Translations under genes and position numbers: made by a program
NCBI GenBank assembly: GCA_950295325.1
Contig: OX485805.1
Coordinates: 41,093,501-41,157,500 of the forward strand
DNA: 64,000 bases
DNA from: Polytrichum commune
Lineage: Eukaryota; Streptophyta; Polytrichopsida; Polytrichales; Polytrichaceae
Reading direction: 5' to 3'
The notes under the pieces: model-generated
What the model saw: only the letters and a program-made list of their open reading frames with translations
What the model was told of the DNA's origin: nothing
The model's database searches: none
Part shown: positions 31,675-42,899 of the stretch, one piece after another
Layout: each line of letters starts with the position of its first letter
Numbering within the stretch: position 1 is the first letter of the stretch

Positions 31675-32560
31675 CGAAGAAATTGACTGTGTGTGCAGCA
31701 GGACTTATGATCGAATTTTTGTTGTTGTGGTTGAGGTTGGATAGATCAGGCTTTGATTCAAGCAATTCGGGTAATCACTGTCGGGATATGAGGTGAAGAA
31801 GAGTGGGGACTTCCCTCCGATTTCCTCCGATTTTTATGATTCAGCACTGTTTCGATGAAGTGCAATTCTGCATGCTGTGAAGAATTTCGATTTATTTGCA
31901 GGAGAGGGAATATTAGTAAGTTATGTATTGAGGTTGAGTCGAAATCGGTAATGTGGCGATTAGCGGTGACAATCAGCTGCGCAAATCGCTCATCACGAGC
32001 TTGAAGGGGATTTCGAGATCATCTAACCCTAATGTCGTCCTGACTTCTCGAGTGGAGGGTTGTAAGGTAGAGTGTGTTAGAAAACCGACTTTAGGAGGTC
32101 TGCATTGATGTCTAATAGGAGGGTAATATATACATCCGGGTCGAAGAATTCCAATGTACGTGGAGGACTTATGATCGAAGCTTTGTTGATTCTGAGGTTA
32201 AGGTTGGGTCGAACAAGACTTGATTCTCTCAATCCTGCACGTAGATACTGTCGGGTTACATACTGAGTACTAAAATTCAGCTCCAGGGTGTAGAATGGGG
32301 ATGTCTTTGGAGAATTTCCACCGAACCGACGATTCTGAAGATGCTCTGTTTTGATGAAGTTCCATACATGGTGATGAGAAATTTCAATTTCGTTTGCGGG
32401 CGCTGTAAATTAGTAGATTCTAGATTGGGGTTGAGTCGCAGTCACTGGTGTGCCAACGGTGACATGCAGCTACGCAAAATCACTCGCTTCGAATATCGAG
32501 AGCATTCTAACCCTAAAGATTGTACTGAAATAAGCCTGCACGGTGAGCAATTTTATACGG
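31675..32560 (+). repeat. Tandem duplication (about 480-bp offset) upstream of the GTPase gene
   Basis: Blocks in 31675-32090 recur in 32147-32560: CTTATGATCGAA, GAGGTTAAGGTTGG-like text, ACTGTCGGG-TA, TTGAG-TTGAGTCG, TGACA-CAGCT-CGCAAA and TCTAACCCTAA (32023 and 32507). The copies have diverged. They probably lie in the promoter or 5' leader. Confidence 0.7.
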
Positions 32561-32690
32561 GATGTCGAAAGCTTCGGACCTCATGTGACCCCTCAAGTCC
32601 TAATTTCACTCGAGCTTTACGGAGATGAATTGATTGTTCCATTTTGGTGCTTGTTCTGCAGGTTTATTTCGAGATTAAGAAAAGTTCAAA

Positions 32691-35600
32691 ATGCAGGATA
32701 TGGAGAAACTCGAATTTCCAAAGAGTTACACGCCGGCCAACTTTGACGATGACGACATAGGCTGCGAGTGCGCATCGTGTGCATTCCAGCAGAAGACGAG
32801 TGTTCTCGACATCATGCAGGACTACCAATCCTCCGTGGAGTCAGACCAAAAACAGGTCGCCGCGTATACAATGTCGGAGCACTACAATACCTCAACTACC
32901 TCCTCGGAACGCTTCTTCTCGGCCGCAACCCCGGTACTCACCTTGCCATTAATTATGTTGTGAGATAGACTACATGTAATGTAAGACTTCTTTACATAAT
33001 GACTTAGAAAAATAGAGGATTACCTATGCGGTGACACAAAGGGCACCTTGCACCTGATGAGTGACCAGCAAGTCCAGTCATGATGTGTCTGGCTTGTCTT
33101 TTGGGTACCTTCATCCTTGGCAATGTGGTTCTTAGTAGTTACCTCCCATTTACGTTTTGCGATTCGAATTTCGACCAGATCTTGAAGCAGCGGGAGCTTC
33201 TGGACTTCCTCACACGCATCGACACATCCGCCATCGCGTCACCTACTCCACCTGCGTTTCTCGTTGTAGGCTCAAAACACTCCGGCAAGAGCTCCTTCAT
33301 CAACAGCGTCTACAAATTGGTGTACAACGAACCGGGAGCGCTCATCCGGAGAGCAGAAACAGGCTATCACGGTACAGTGAGTAGTCTCCATACACAGCCG
33401 CCGACCACTTTGCATTATAAGTTCTTTCCTGTGTTGCGCTCGCCGCTGAGCTCCCTGCGAGCGCCAATATTCACGTTGATCGACACCCCTGCGTTGCAAG
33501 ATAGCCTCCGAGAGGACGAGCTCTTCAATTTGCTGCTCAATGAAGTTGCCGAGTCATATGACATGGCCACGCTCTTCCCGGAGTGCGTCATCCTGCTTGT
33601 GAACTCCGCGCAGTTCGACAAGGAGAAGGCCAAGTTTGATTGGGGTGGCGGTGTGAGAGTGCCAAATATCTCAAGGTTCCTCCGAGAGGAAGGTAAAGAA
33701 AGCATGCACATCGCCGAGTTATTCTGTGTCTGTTTTCAAGTAACACTGCAAAAGGGCCCTAAAATTTATCATCTCCTCCCCGTATCGAGGATGGCTTTAG
33801 ACGGAACTATTGTGAAAGTGGTATATCTAGAAAACTCGTAGAATATGGACACTGGTGATGAACTTTGGAGCCCCAGTGGGGTGTGGTGAGCTTGTCTGTC
33901 TGCAAGTTTGTCTGCAAGTAACACAAAATTCTCTTGTCTGTCTGCAAGTTTGTCTGCAAGTAACACAAACTTCTCTTGTCTGTCTGCAAGTTTGTCTGCA
34001 AGTAACACAAATTTCTCTTGTCTGTCTGCAAGTTTGTCTGCAAGGAACACAAACTTCTCTTCTCTGTCTGCAAGTTTGTCTGCAAGTAACACAAACTTCT
34101 CTTCTCTGTCTGCAAGTTTGTCTGCAAGTAACACAAACATCTCTTGTCTGTCTGCAAGTTTGTCTGCAAGTTACACAGAATTCTCTTGTCTGTCTGCAAG
34201 TTTGTCTGCAAGTAACACAAACTTCTCTTGTCTGTCTGCAAGTTTGTCTGCAAGTTACACAGAATTCTCTTGTCTGTCTGCAAGTTTGTCTGCAAGTAAC
34301 ACAAACTTCTCTTGTCTGTCTGCAAGTTTGTCTGCAAGTAACACAAAATTCTCTTCTCTGTCTGCAAGTTTGTCTGCAAGTAACACAAACTTCTCTTGTC
34401 TGTCTGCAAGTTTTTCTGCAAGTAACACAAAATTCTCTTCTCTGTCTGCAAGTTTGTCTGCAAGTAACACAAACTTCTCTTGTCTGTCTGCAAATTTGTC
34501 TGCAAGTAACACAAAATTCTCTTCTCTGTCTGCAAGTTTGTCTGCAAGTAACACAAAGGGCCCTGAAGTTCATCACCTCTGCCCAGTATCTAGGAGTCTT
34601 GTGCATGGCACTGCTGTGACAAAGTAGTATATCTAGAGGAATAGTAGATTTGGGACATAGGTGACGAACTTTGGGGCCCCAGGAAGGCGTGGTTAAGTTA
34701 GGGTGAGTTTCCATGTAGGCCGCTCTACCACCAGATTCTAGTGGGAATATAGATGCCACCAGGTGGGATCTACATTTCCACTAGAATAAGGTGGGTGAGT
34801 GGTCTACATGGGAACTCACCCTTAGCACTTCGCCAGACTATTCTTTGTCTGTCTGCAAGTTTGTTTGCAAGTAACACAGAGGGCTCTAAAGTTCATCACC
34901 TCTGCCCAATATCCAGTATCGATGTAGATGGCACTATTGTGAAAGTGGCATATCTAGAAAATTCGTAGATTGGGGACATTGGTGATGAACCTTGGGGGGC
35001 CCCAGTGGGGTGTGGTAAGCACTTCGCCAGGCTATTCTGTGTTTGTCTGCAAGTAACAAAAAGGGCTCTGATGTTCATCATCTCTGCTCAGGAAACTTGT
35101 ACATGGCACTGCTATGAAAGTGGTGTATGTGGACAATTCGTGGATTTGGGACATTGGTGATGAACTTTGGGGCCCGGGAAGGCGTGTTTAAGTTAGCACT
35201 TCGCCAGGCTATTCTTTGTCTGTCTGCAAGCTTGCTGCAAGTAACAGGGAGGGCCCTGAAGTTCATTACTTCTACCTAGTACTTAGGATGCCTGTAGATG
35301 GAGCTATTGTGAAAGTGGTATATCTAGCAGTTTCATAGATTTGGGACAGTGGTGATGAACTCGGGGCCCCATTGAGGTGTGGTTATATTTAGCACTCGCT
35401 AGGCTATTCTGTGTCTGTCTGTAAGTCATTTACAAGGGCCCTGAAGTTCATCATATCTCTCCCAGTATCTAGGCTGGTGTGGATGATATTGTAACTGGTA
35501 ATAGTGATACATTCTACCAAGGACAGAGGTGATGAAACTTTTGGGCCCTTGTATAAAGTAAGCACTTCGCAGATCTACCAGTCCGTGTCTGTCTGCAAGT

Positions 35601-36707
35601 TCATAATCTCTGCCCAGTATCTGGGATGGGTGTTGATGAAATTACTGGTGAAGTGGTACATCTAGCATTATCCTCGATATTGAGACAGAGATGATATCTA
35701 GCATTATCCTAGGGGGGTCTTCGGTAAGTTAAAACTACATCAAGGAGCTACCCATTCATGTGTCTGTCTGCAAGTAACACAAGGATTCTGACATTCATTA
35801 TCTCTAATCCCAGCATGTAGGATCTAGCACATCGTAGATATTAAGATAGAGATGATAAACCTTAGGAGGAGCCTGTGTAAGGCAAGCACTTCACGAAGCT
35901 ACAGTACACCATTCTGTGCCCCGTCTGCAAGTAACACAAGGACCCTAAAGTTCATCATCTCTGCCCAGTATCTAGGATTATTGTAGATGGTTTCACTGGT
36001 GAATGTAGTACATCGAGCATTATCTTAGATATTGAGACAGAGATGGTCAACTTTAATAAGGTAAGCACTTGACGGAGCTAATACACAAGGTGACTTATGT
36101 TACTTGCTCATAATATCTGTCCAGTATCTGGGATGGGTGTACATGGAATTACTGGTGAAAGTGGTACATTTAGCATTATCTTAGATATGGAGACAGAGAC
36201 GATGAACTTTAGGCGGGGGGCTGGGTAAGGTAATTTGAAGGAGCTACCATTATGTGTGTGTCTGCAAGTAACACAAGGGCCCTCAAGTTCATCATTTTCT
36301 CCTAATGTCTAGGAGCGGTGTAGATATTACTACTGGTGAAAGTGGCACATCTATCTTGAATATATGGTATGAGCGATATTAAGGGCTTTGGGGTTAGTCG
36401 ATTCCTGAAACGGCATCACAGTGACAAAAAAATTTCTCATTTTCAATTTGAACCAGGAATGCCATCGGTGATCGTCATCACCCACACGGACTTGGCTATC
36501 CAGCGTAATGTAGACACGGCCATAATGATCAAATCTCTCAAAGAAGAGTGCAGCACAGACTCTGTCAACTGCATCACAAATGTCCTCGCAGGTGGCAACA
36601 ATTACCCAAACCATAGTGGAATCAACAGCTCGGAGATTTTCCACATTCTTGAGCAGGCCATGACCTTTGCAAGAGCGGAACGAGCATCCTGCTCCAAGAA
36701 CACATGA
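32691..36707 (+). CDS. P-loop GTPase-like protein, three exons
   Basis: Exons 32691-32933, 33179-33692 and 36457-36707 (TGA) join in consistent phases (0 and 1) with CCG/GTACTC and GAAG/GTAAAG donors and CGACCAG and AACCAG acceptors. They give 335 residues. G1 is GSKHSGKS (about 112-119) preceded by hydrophobic FLVV, G3 is DTPA (183-186), and G4 is VITHTD (about 259-264), where canonical GTPases have NKxD/TKxD. It resembles large-family TRAFAC GTPases such as GIMAP/IRG-like plant proteins, but I cannot name the subfamily. The first exon encodes an acidic Cys-containing leader (DDDDIGCECASC). Intron 2 is 2.76 kb and made almost wholly of tandem repeats. Without splicing of that intron the protein would lose G4. 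Confidence 0.75.
33889..34556 (+). repeat. 42-bp minisatellite (about 16 units) nested in one 170-bp unit
   Basis: The unit is CTTGTCTGTCTGCAAGTTTG followed by TCTGCAAGTAACACAAACTT and CT. Copies are nearly identical, with a few recurring variants (GTTACACAGAATT, ACACAAAATT), so expansion is younger than the host repeat. It arose from the TCTGTCTGCAAGTAACACA part of the 170-bp unit. All six frames are open, which produces long false proteins. Confidence 0.95.
34701..34821. mobile_element. 121-bp MITE, full-length palindrome, TTA target duplication
   Basis: The left half GGGTGAGTTTCCATGTAGGC..TTCTAGTGG is mirrored by the right half CCACTAGAA..GTCTACATGGGAACTCACCC. TTA flanks both ends (34698-34700 and 34822-34824). 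TTA/TAA duplications and GGG..CCC ends fit PIF/Harbinger (Tourist-like) MITEs. It is inserted in one 170-bp repeat unit. Confidence 0.88.
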
Positions 36708-36719
36708 AAACAGGAACAT

Positions 36720-37500
36720 ATTTTTAAATTTTGATTTTGATTTTGCAGAGGATGATTTTCAAATAGGTTTGCATCAGCCTTTTCATAGATATCCTCATGG
36801 TGATAGATGTTGAAGTGTTGAGTTGCAGAATATGGATGGTTGTTTGGTAGCTATATGTACAGAAAAAATGGACCAAAAAGAAAAACATATACTAATGTAA
36901 ATATGTATAGGAGTAAGAAACCAGTCTTGGGATCTGTGAATGGGGACAAGGCGGCCCAGTTTTGCTCCAGGAAAAACCTGCAATTGTAATGTGGTAGAAC
37001 TCTGAAGTGCACAGATGTTACTCTGGTAGTTGCAAGCTCTGAATTGCAGGTGTGTCATTTTTCACTTTTTTACACTTCAGCTGGGGTCTGGGCCGGAATA
37101 ATTATCCCAAATTGATGTAGCAGGAATTTATGGATGCCAAGGAGCTGAAAGTTGTGACTCCATCGTTTGCTGAATATCTGTAAAGTGCTGTCTGGTTCAA
37201 CGTGAATTACTTCTTATCTAAAGGTATTTTGCCACATGTTGTATCCACATATGTCAAGACCATGCTCAATCTAACATGCAAATTTACTTTCGACATGCAA
37301 AGTGTTGAAGCAGACAGGACATTTCGGTGGGTTGTTACTTCCCCCCCTTTCTCTTTCTTGGCTGGTCAGTCACAGTCTTGGTTTCTTAGTAGTGGCTAAT
37401 AGTTTGCACTTAATTTGGGTGTGTTACAATTTACCCAAGATAGTCGTTTCTACTGGCAGACCAGGTCTGAAATTTATGGTCTGACATGCACTAATCCATT
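36720..37500. other. No gene recognised
   Basis: 3' flank of the GTPase gene. Short open frames without motifs. Confidence 0.4.
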
Positions 37501-37596
37501 AGTACAAAGACAATGTCATCCTCTCAAAAACGAACATGTCTTTATAATTACATTACCCTTGAGAGTTTAATACAATTACAGTGCTAATTCAATATT

Positions 37597-37714
37597 ACTA
37601 GTTCTGAATTATAATAAATTCCGGGACTTCATAATATTTGATTAATTATAACTCTAGCAACTCCATTAACTACAAAAGTACCTTGAGGATTCATTAAAGG
37701 AACACTTCCCATAA
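37597..37714 (-). pseudogene. rpoB: Plastid rpoB fragment (nuclear plastid DNA)
   Basis: Minus strand reads GSVPLMNPQGTFVVNGVARV and then IINQIL-stop-SPGIYYNSEL, the fork region of the plastid RNA polymerase beta subunit. The stop is TGA where the family has Arg (CGA), a CpG C-to-T change expected after methylated plastid DNA sits in the nucleus. It is a fragment of about 38 codons. Confidence 0.85.
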
Positions 37715-37765
37715 ATATATATATATATTTTGTACTTTTCCTTCTTTTTAATGTTTCTCTATATA

Positions 37766-37873
37766 TTATTGATTACCTTGACTAGCTGTTTGTACATAAA
37801 GAATTCACAGAAAAGCAGTAGGGATTAAAATGAACAATGCAGTAGTGATAAATGCAAGAATATTTACTTCCAC
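37766..37873 (-). pseudogene. psbM: Plastid psbM copy (nuclear plastid DNA)
   Basis: Reads (V)EVNILAFITTALFILIPTAF, then L-stop-ILYVQTASQGNQ and TAA. This is photosystem II subunit M at full length, but with GTG for the start and an internal TGA. It is on the same strand as the rpoB fragment, 50 bases away. Confidence 0.85.
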
Positions 37874-37926
37874 ATTTCTATCACATTAATGTTTGTTTAC
37901 AATACTATAAGTATCATCTGATATCA

Positions 37927-38010
37927 TGCCCAGGGCGTAAGGAGCATTCTCACCTTCCTCCGGCTTACCACCGGCAGTTTGTTTAGGGTTCCAAACTAAA
38001 TGATGGCAAC
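37927..38010 (-). pseudogene. Plastid 16S rRNA fragment (nuclear plastid DNA)
   Basis: The plus strand shows GCCCAGGGCGTAAGGAGCAT, TCACCTTCCTCCGGCTTACC and ACCGGCAGT..GTTTAG..AAATGATGGCAAC. This is the complement of the conserved 16S segment around E. coli position 1150. The 'GATGACTTGACGTCATCC' part expected between the first two is missing. About 84 bases remain, so it is not a functional rRNA gene. Confidence 0.85.
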
Positions 38011-38098
38011 CAAAATTTACCAAAAGCTTGGTCTAATTTAGTTCCTTATCGTGAAGTAGGTGTAATGACAACAATTTATTTAGGAATAAATGGAGATG

Positions 38099-38126
38099 AG
38101 TGGGGGGACTTGACGCCCCCCACTGT
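38099..38126. other. Perfect 9-bp GC hairpin
   Basis: AGTGGGGGG - ACTTGACG - CCCCCCACT. It lies just beyond the plastid-derived block. Origin unknown. Confidence 0.6.
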
Positions 38127-38339
38127 GCTTGACTTACAAGTCGATCACTGGGCTTTCTTGAAAACAAGAATGTGTAACGGAAGTGCCCGTAAAGGGCACA
38201 CGTGTATTCCCGTGGGGTGATTATCACGACCAGCCCCTCCGCATCTCGGCACAGCGGAACGTGTAACCGGCCCAAGGTCCCATTTCAATTGCCAAAAAAT
38301 TTGTTCGTGGAATGGGTAGGCTAATTGCAAGGGACAAAC

Positions 38340-38760
38340 CAAAACCTCAGGTCGGGTAGGATGGCACTACTGGATGTTAAGTTTAATAACTAATTTTATG
38401 TATTATACTTATTTTTTTATTAAATAAAACATGCATTTATGCACTATCACTATATTGATTTGGAATCAATCTTATCAAATAATATTTTTTAAATTTCATG
38501 CTCTTATTGGTTTATTTGAGAGAAAATTTGATGACTTACGCTTATTACGTTCCACCGACGTTTATTACATTCAACCAATATTTATATCAAATATAATTTG
38601 ATCATATAAATTTTTTAATTTATATTGCATAAAAATGTTTTATTTTATTTTTATTTTTAATTATTATAAAAAAATTGATTAACAGTTAATTAAGGTTTAT
38701 AATAATAATAAATATTTTTTTTAATAAATAGAAATTCATATATAGACTCAAAAATATTGG
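38340..38760. other. AT-rich sequence without gene
   Basis: Strongly AT-rich, no motif recognised. Confidence 0.5.
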
Positions 38761-41160
38761 ATACATAACTTGTCACAACCCTTGCTAGCCCCCCTTGACC
38801 ATCTTGCCAATTTTCATTTCTAGCAAAGGTTACGAGCGCTAACCCTTCGCATTCCGCCATGCTAATGGTTAGCTCCTCTCACCCCGGACCTTATAGTTCA
38901 TAGGAGGGAACCAACCCTCCTACTTTGCTTTCGGGACTCACCCCTTAATCCGTAACCCATTTCTACACGTGGACTTCCATCCATGGAAGTCCAATCCTAT
39001 GTTGATCATCGCATTGCCGGAGCAACACTATAACAACCCGAAGCATACTAGGCAACTATGGCCTCACAATGGGCCAAAACCCATGGAGGCTGTGCCGTTC
39101 CGCCTCGGGTGGGTGAGGCCACACCACCTCACCCATATAAGGGCCGGTTCACACTATGGCCAAACTTCGAGAGGAGAAGCGTTTGGACCAATGAAAATGC
39201 AGAAATGTCCAAAGTCCGTCCTCTCAGCCTTCACACTAGAGGTCGAAGTCCAAAGGACGTCGCCTCCAAAAGAGCCTAGGTGGCAGCACTTTTAGGAAGT
39301 TATGGCGCCAAGAGTTCGGCCTCTCGAGCAAAGTTTGGGTCGAGCAAAATGCTCAACCCAAACTTCCGTCGAGAGGCCGAACTTTTTTTTCATTTAAATA
39401 TTCAAAATCTGACAGTGGATTATTTTAATATACTTTTTCAGCCCAAAGGCTTCTCCTCTCGACTTGGGCATAGTGTGAACCGGCCCTAAGCCTCTAGGAC
39501 TCTACGCGGGGCCCCTACCCCACCGTCAAGAAACCTCTTGTCTCTCTACCAAGAGTTGGGGCCAAGTAGACATTTTCCCTTAGCCGCTGGGCCTAGAAGC
39601 CCCCAACAGCTTCAGACCATCATAACTTCCTTGTATGATGTCCGATACTAACAACAAACCACTCCATCTTCATCTATGCTTCACGTAGATGCCGATGGAC
39701 TCCTCACTTGCCCCATTCGGGCAAGTATTGAGGAAGTTATGCCTGTTCGAACATTGGCAGTCCCGGGAATCACTCCCAGGCACTGCTGTACCAGGGCGCT
39801 GTCCAGGGACAGCGCCCCACTCAAATTGCCATAACTCCTAGCTCACACCTCCGATTCAGGTGTTCTTCAATGTCCGGGGAGAACCGGTATTTAGTGTAAT
39901 GGCGGCCGGTTGGTTTTGTGAAAAGTCCGGTTGAATTGGGAAAGTGGAGGATGTGAAACCGGTGCTTTAAAAATAAAAACGGATTTCAACTGGCAACCAT
40001 TTTGAGGAGGAGGATTTCTACCCGGATGAATTGTGAAATAAGAGGATTTCATCCAGTTTGATTCATCTAGGGTTGGATATCATCTAGTTATAGGGTTTAG
40101 GCTATGTGTTCATTGTAGGCTTGTAGTGATTTGGTGAATGGCGGATATGTGAAGCTTTTGCTTCATTATTGTATTTCATTGTTGACGGCTAGCGTTTAGA
40201 ATGTATTATGCGTGTGTCTATTAAAGATCTTCGTGGTGATCTTGATAACGTACTAATGGAAGCCATAGCTTTATGGAGGAACTCTACAAAGTTTAGATGG
40301 TTGTTTTGACATCCACAGAGGTACCTTTTAGGGCGTTTTCCTCTTGAAGGTGAAGATGATACTACTGATTTTGACTCTAACAATTGATGAATTTTATTTT
40401 TCTATATAGTATGGTATGTTAGGTTATTCTTTTATCATGCTATGGCCTCAAATCTAGTATGAGGTTTTAAGACCTAGGTATGATAGAAGAGTAAATCCAT
40501 GGCCATCAACCGGTTGATGGGTTATTTCCTATTCAACTCTAGCTATGGATAAATTGTTGATCATTGTTGTTGTTCCTTGTATGTAATGGATTGTTGATCA
40601 TTGTTGTTGGACGTTGATATCATTACATGTTATTGTTGTATGTTGATCTGTTCTTTGGACGTTGTTGTTGAATGATGTATGTCGTTTGTAGATATAATAT
40701 TGCTACATTGGAAACCGACTTACTTATCAAAATGCCCAAGCGTTTGGCCGGTTGTTATTACAATGAAGAGGAAATTAGCCGGCACTTTAAAAAAATATAG
40801 GATATTGGCCGGTCCAAATTAATGGCAACAAGTTTGCAATTGGTCAAATCTTGAAAAAACCGGTAGAAGTTGTGAAGGGACGGATTTTAGCTGGTTGAGC
40901 TCAAAAATCTCCCGAACCCTAGTGTTCTTGAGCATTCTAGAATCACCACGCCATGAGCTACGCATAGCTCATGGCCTTACCCTCATGCCTCCTAGTCTCT
41001 GTGGGTGGGAGGCGTTCCCAACGCCCGGGGCCCTCGCCCACACTAGGATCACTTGGGCCCTCTCACCAACGGCGCCACAAGTCCCAAGTGTCACTCCGGG
41101 GTCCCCCTTGTGCCCATGGTGTTTCGGGCACTCCTCATGGAGAGGTGCGCGACATAACTA
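38760..41160. repeat. Unclassified repeat-like DNA, possible LTR-element fossil
   Basis: GC-richer sequence with pyrimidine-rich blocks (AACCCTTCGC, CATAACTTCCT, CATAACTCCTAG) of the type common in the untranslated parts of large plant LTR elements. I see no gag, protease, integrase or reverse transcriptase and no paired LTRs, so the family and limits are open. A Tourist-like MITE is inserted at 39141-39486. Confidence 0.3.
39141..39486. mobile_element. 346-bp Tourist-like (PIF/Harbinger) MITE with TAA target duplication
   Basis: Terminal inverted repeats of about 45 bases: left GGGCCGGTTCACACTATGGC and CAAACTTCGAGAGGAGAAGC; the right end is the complement with few changes. TAA flanks both sides (39138-39140 and 39487-39489). 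The middle holds a second, 71-bp inverted repeat (39313-39383) with arms AGTTCGGCCTCTCGA and AAGTTTGGGT..GAGCA. No coding capacity. Confidence 0.92.
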
Positions 41161-41606
41161 GTGTTTTGATAATATAAATAGTTTTTTATTATCAAATGGC
41201 GACATGAATTGCCGTATCATATATGGTTTTGAGAGAGGGATTTGTAACTAAAACATTAACCTATCCCAATATTATGATTCTTTTTCTCCTTCGATTGGAT
41301 TACTATGTTATGGAATTCTTATTTTCTAAGGTTAGCTAATGATTCATTCAACATTGATTCATCCTTTAGATTGGATACGAGCATACACCTCATCCATCTG
41401 ACTTAAACTCCTCATCAACTACAAGTTTATTCCAAAATGATGATGATTAAAATAGTATATGAAAAGAATCTTACTATTTCAACAACAAGAAGAGGAGGGA
41501 ATACAAAAGAAGAAAAAGAAAAAGTATACATTATTTAGATTTAATAATAAAATACTTTAATCTTTTTACTTTTAGTAAAAGAAAATTAAAAGTGAGAAGT
41601 TTAATC

Positions 41607-41618
41607 TATCTATCTATC

Positions 41619-41667
<49 letters not shown>

Positions 41668-41670
41668 ATC

Positions 41671-41741
<71 letters not shown>
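41607..41741. repeat. Compound microsatellite (TCTA)n(TA)n(GA)n
   Basis: Two blocks of TCTA/TA followed by GA runs of about 13 and 25 units. Confidence 0.95.
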
Positions 41742-41744
<3 letters not shown>

Positions 41745-42899
41745 ATTACTTTCTATGTGTGGTATTTATAAAGACCTCGGTGTAGTTTTGACATACCTTG
41801 TTATTCTATCCAAATCAACTTGAAGATGGGCAAAGCTTCAGAACAAACTTGGCACAGTGCACGAGTGGATCCACATGCTAGACCAAACAACAAAAATCAC
41901 AACAACAGTATTCATATCGGTGCCTCCTATTCAAAAGGTTCGTACAATTTGACAATCAATCATAAAGGTCACATACTCAATAGCATAAATTTCTAACAAA
42001 TTCTAACCGTTCCAATCCCTTCAACATATTTGATATGTAAACCATAATTTGAAAAGCTCAAATCCACTCAATTCCCACACTTTACTTCAAGAGTTTTCCA
42101 CATGTTAAAATATTGTATGTTATTACGAATTTTACTTAGAGCATAGTCAAGTATTCAATTTTTGCAGCTCCGAATTTATTGGGCCAATTTATCACTTTCT
42201 ATGTTAAAATATAAACCAATGTTGCATCATTAAAATTGGATTAATTTCAATAGAGTTGGATGACAGTAGGTCTTAGGGGGTGTGGGCGAGATAAAGATTA
42301 GAAACAATTTTCAAAGAATTCTCTACAAATTTGTTGGTTTTGCTTGATGTGATGTGATTAGTGATGAATGGCATAAAATCCTAGAATATTCATTCAAAAG
42401 TTGTGATATAAGACCCTCATGATTTGAACACAGAGTTACGTGTGGCAAAAAACGGGAGCAATCATGTTGCATCAAGAAGGATGAGGAACAATGGGTCCAT
42501 CCACATTTGTGAAAATAATGAGAAGAGGTATCTACGTTGTACGAGTCTTGTTGTTAAATTTGATTGTCAATGTTTGGCTTCCTTCTTGCTTTGACATTGT
42601 TCAATAGTGTTATAGATCCCACACCCTAAGAAAATAATATTAGAATCCTTTAGACACATATTTGATTTAGTTTTGTCATGGTTTATGTTGTCCAAATATT
42701 TATTGCTTAATGTCGGAAGTTTAAACACCTCAAAATGCAATTTTTTTGTTGCTTGTGGACTTGTGTATATACATCTAATTTGCTCGGGGCAAATGAAAGG
42801 TGCAAAGCATTGCTCCAAAAATTATAATAGAATAATATAATAGAATCAATTAACTCATGCTAAATATATTTAACTTGGAACATGGCCAATGTTGGGATT

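Larger units (their letters stand above)
33700..36360 (+). repeat. About 170-bp tandem repeat filling GTPase intron 2 (about 11 degenerate units)
   Basis: Each unit carries, in order: CTTCGCCAGGCTATTCTGTG, TCTGTCTGCAAGTAACACA, GGGCCCTGAAGTTCATCATC, TCTGCCCAGTATCTAGGAT, GTAGATGGA..ATTGTGAAAGTGG, ATATCTAG and GATGAACTTTGGGGCCCC. Units begin near 33740, 34560, 34860, 35030, 35200, 35400, 35570, 35750, 35890, 36090 and 36240. Divergence grows to the right. Confidence 0.85.

Noticed and set aside
33855-34619. Long repetitive proteins in five frames over the 42-bp minisatellite
   Set aside because: The unit length is a multiple of three and lacks stops in most frames, so open frames are automatic. 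The tract lies in a GTPase intron.
37927-38010. A nuclear or bacterial 16S rRNA gene
   Set aside because: Only about 84 bases with an internal deletion, beside other plastid fragments.
38760-41160. A definite LTR retrotransposon
   Set aside because: No coding domain, primer-binding site or paired long repeats could be shown; listed only as possible.
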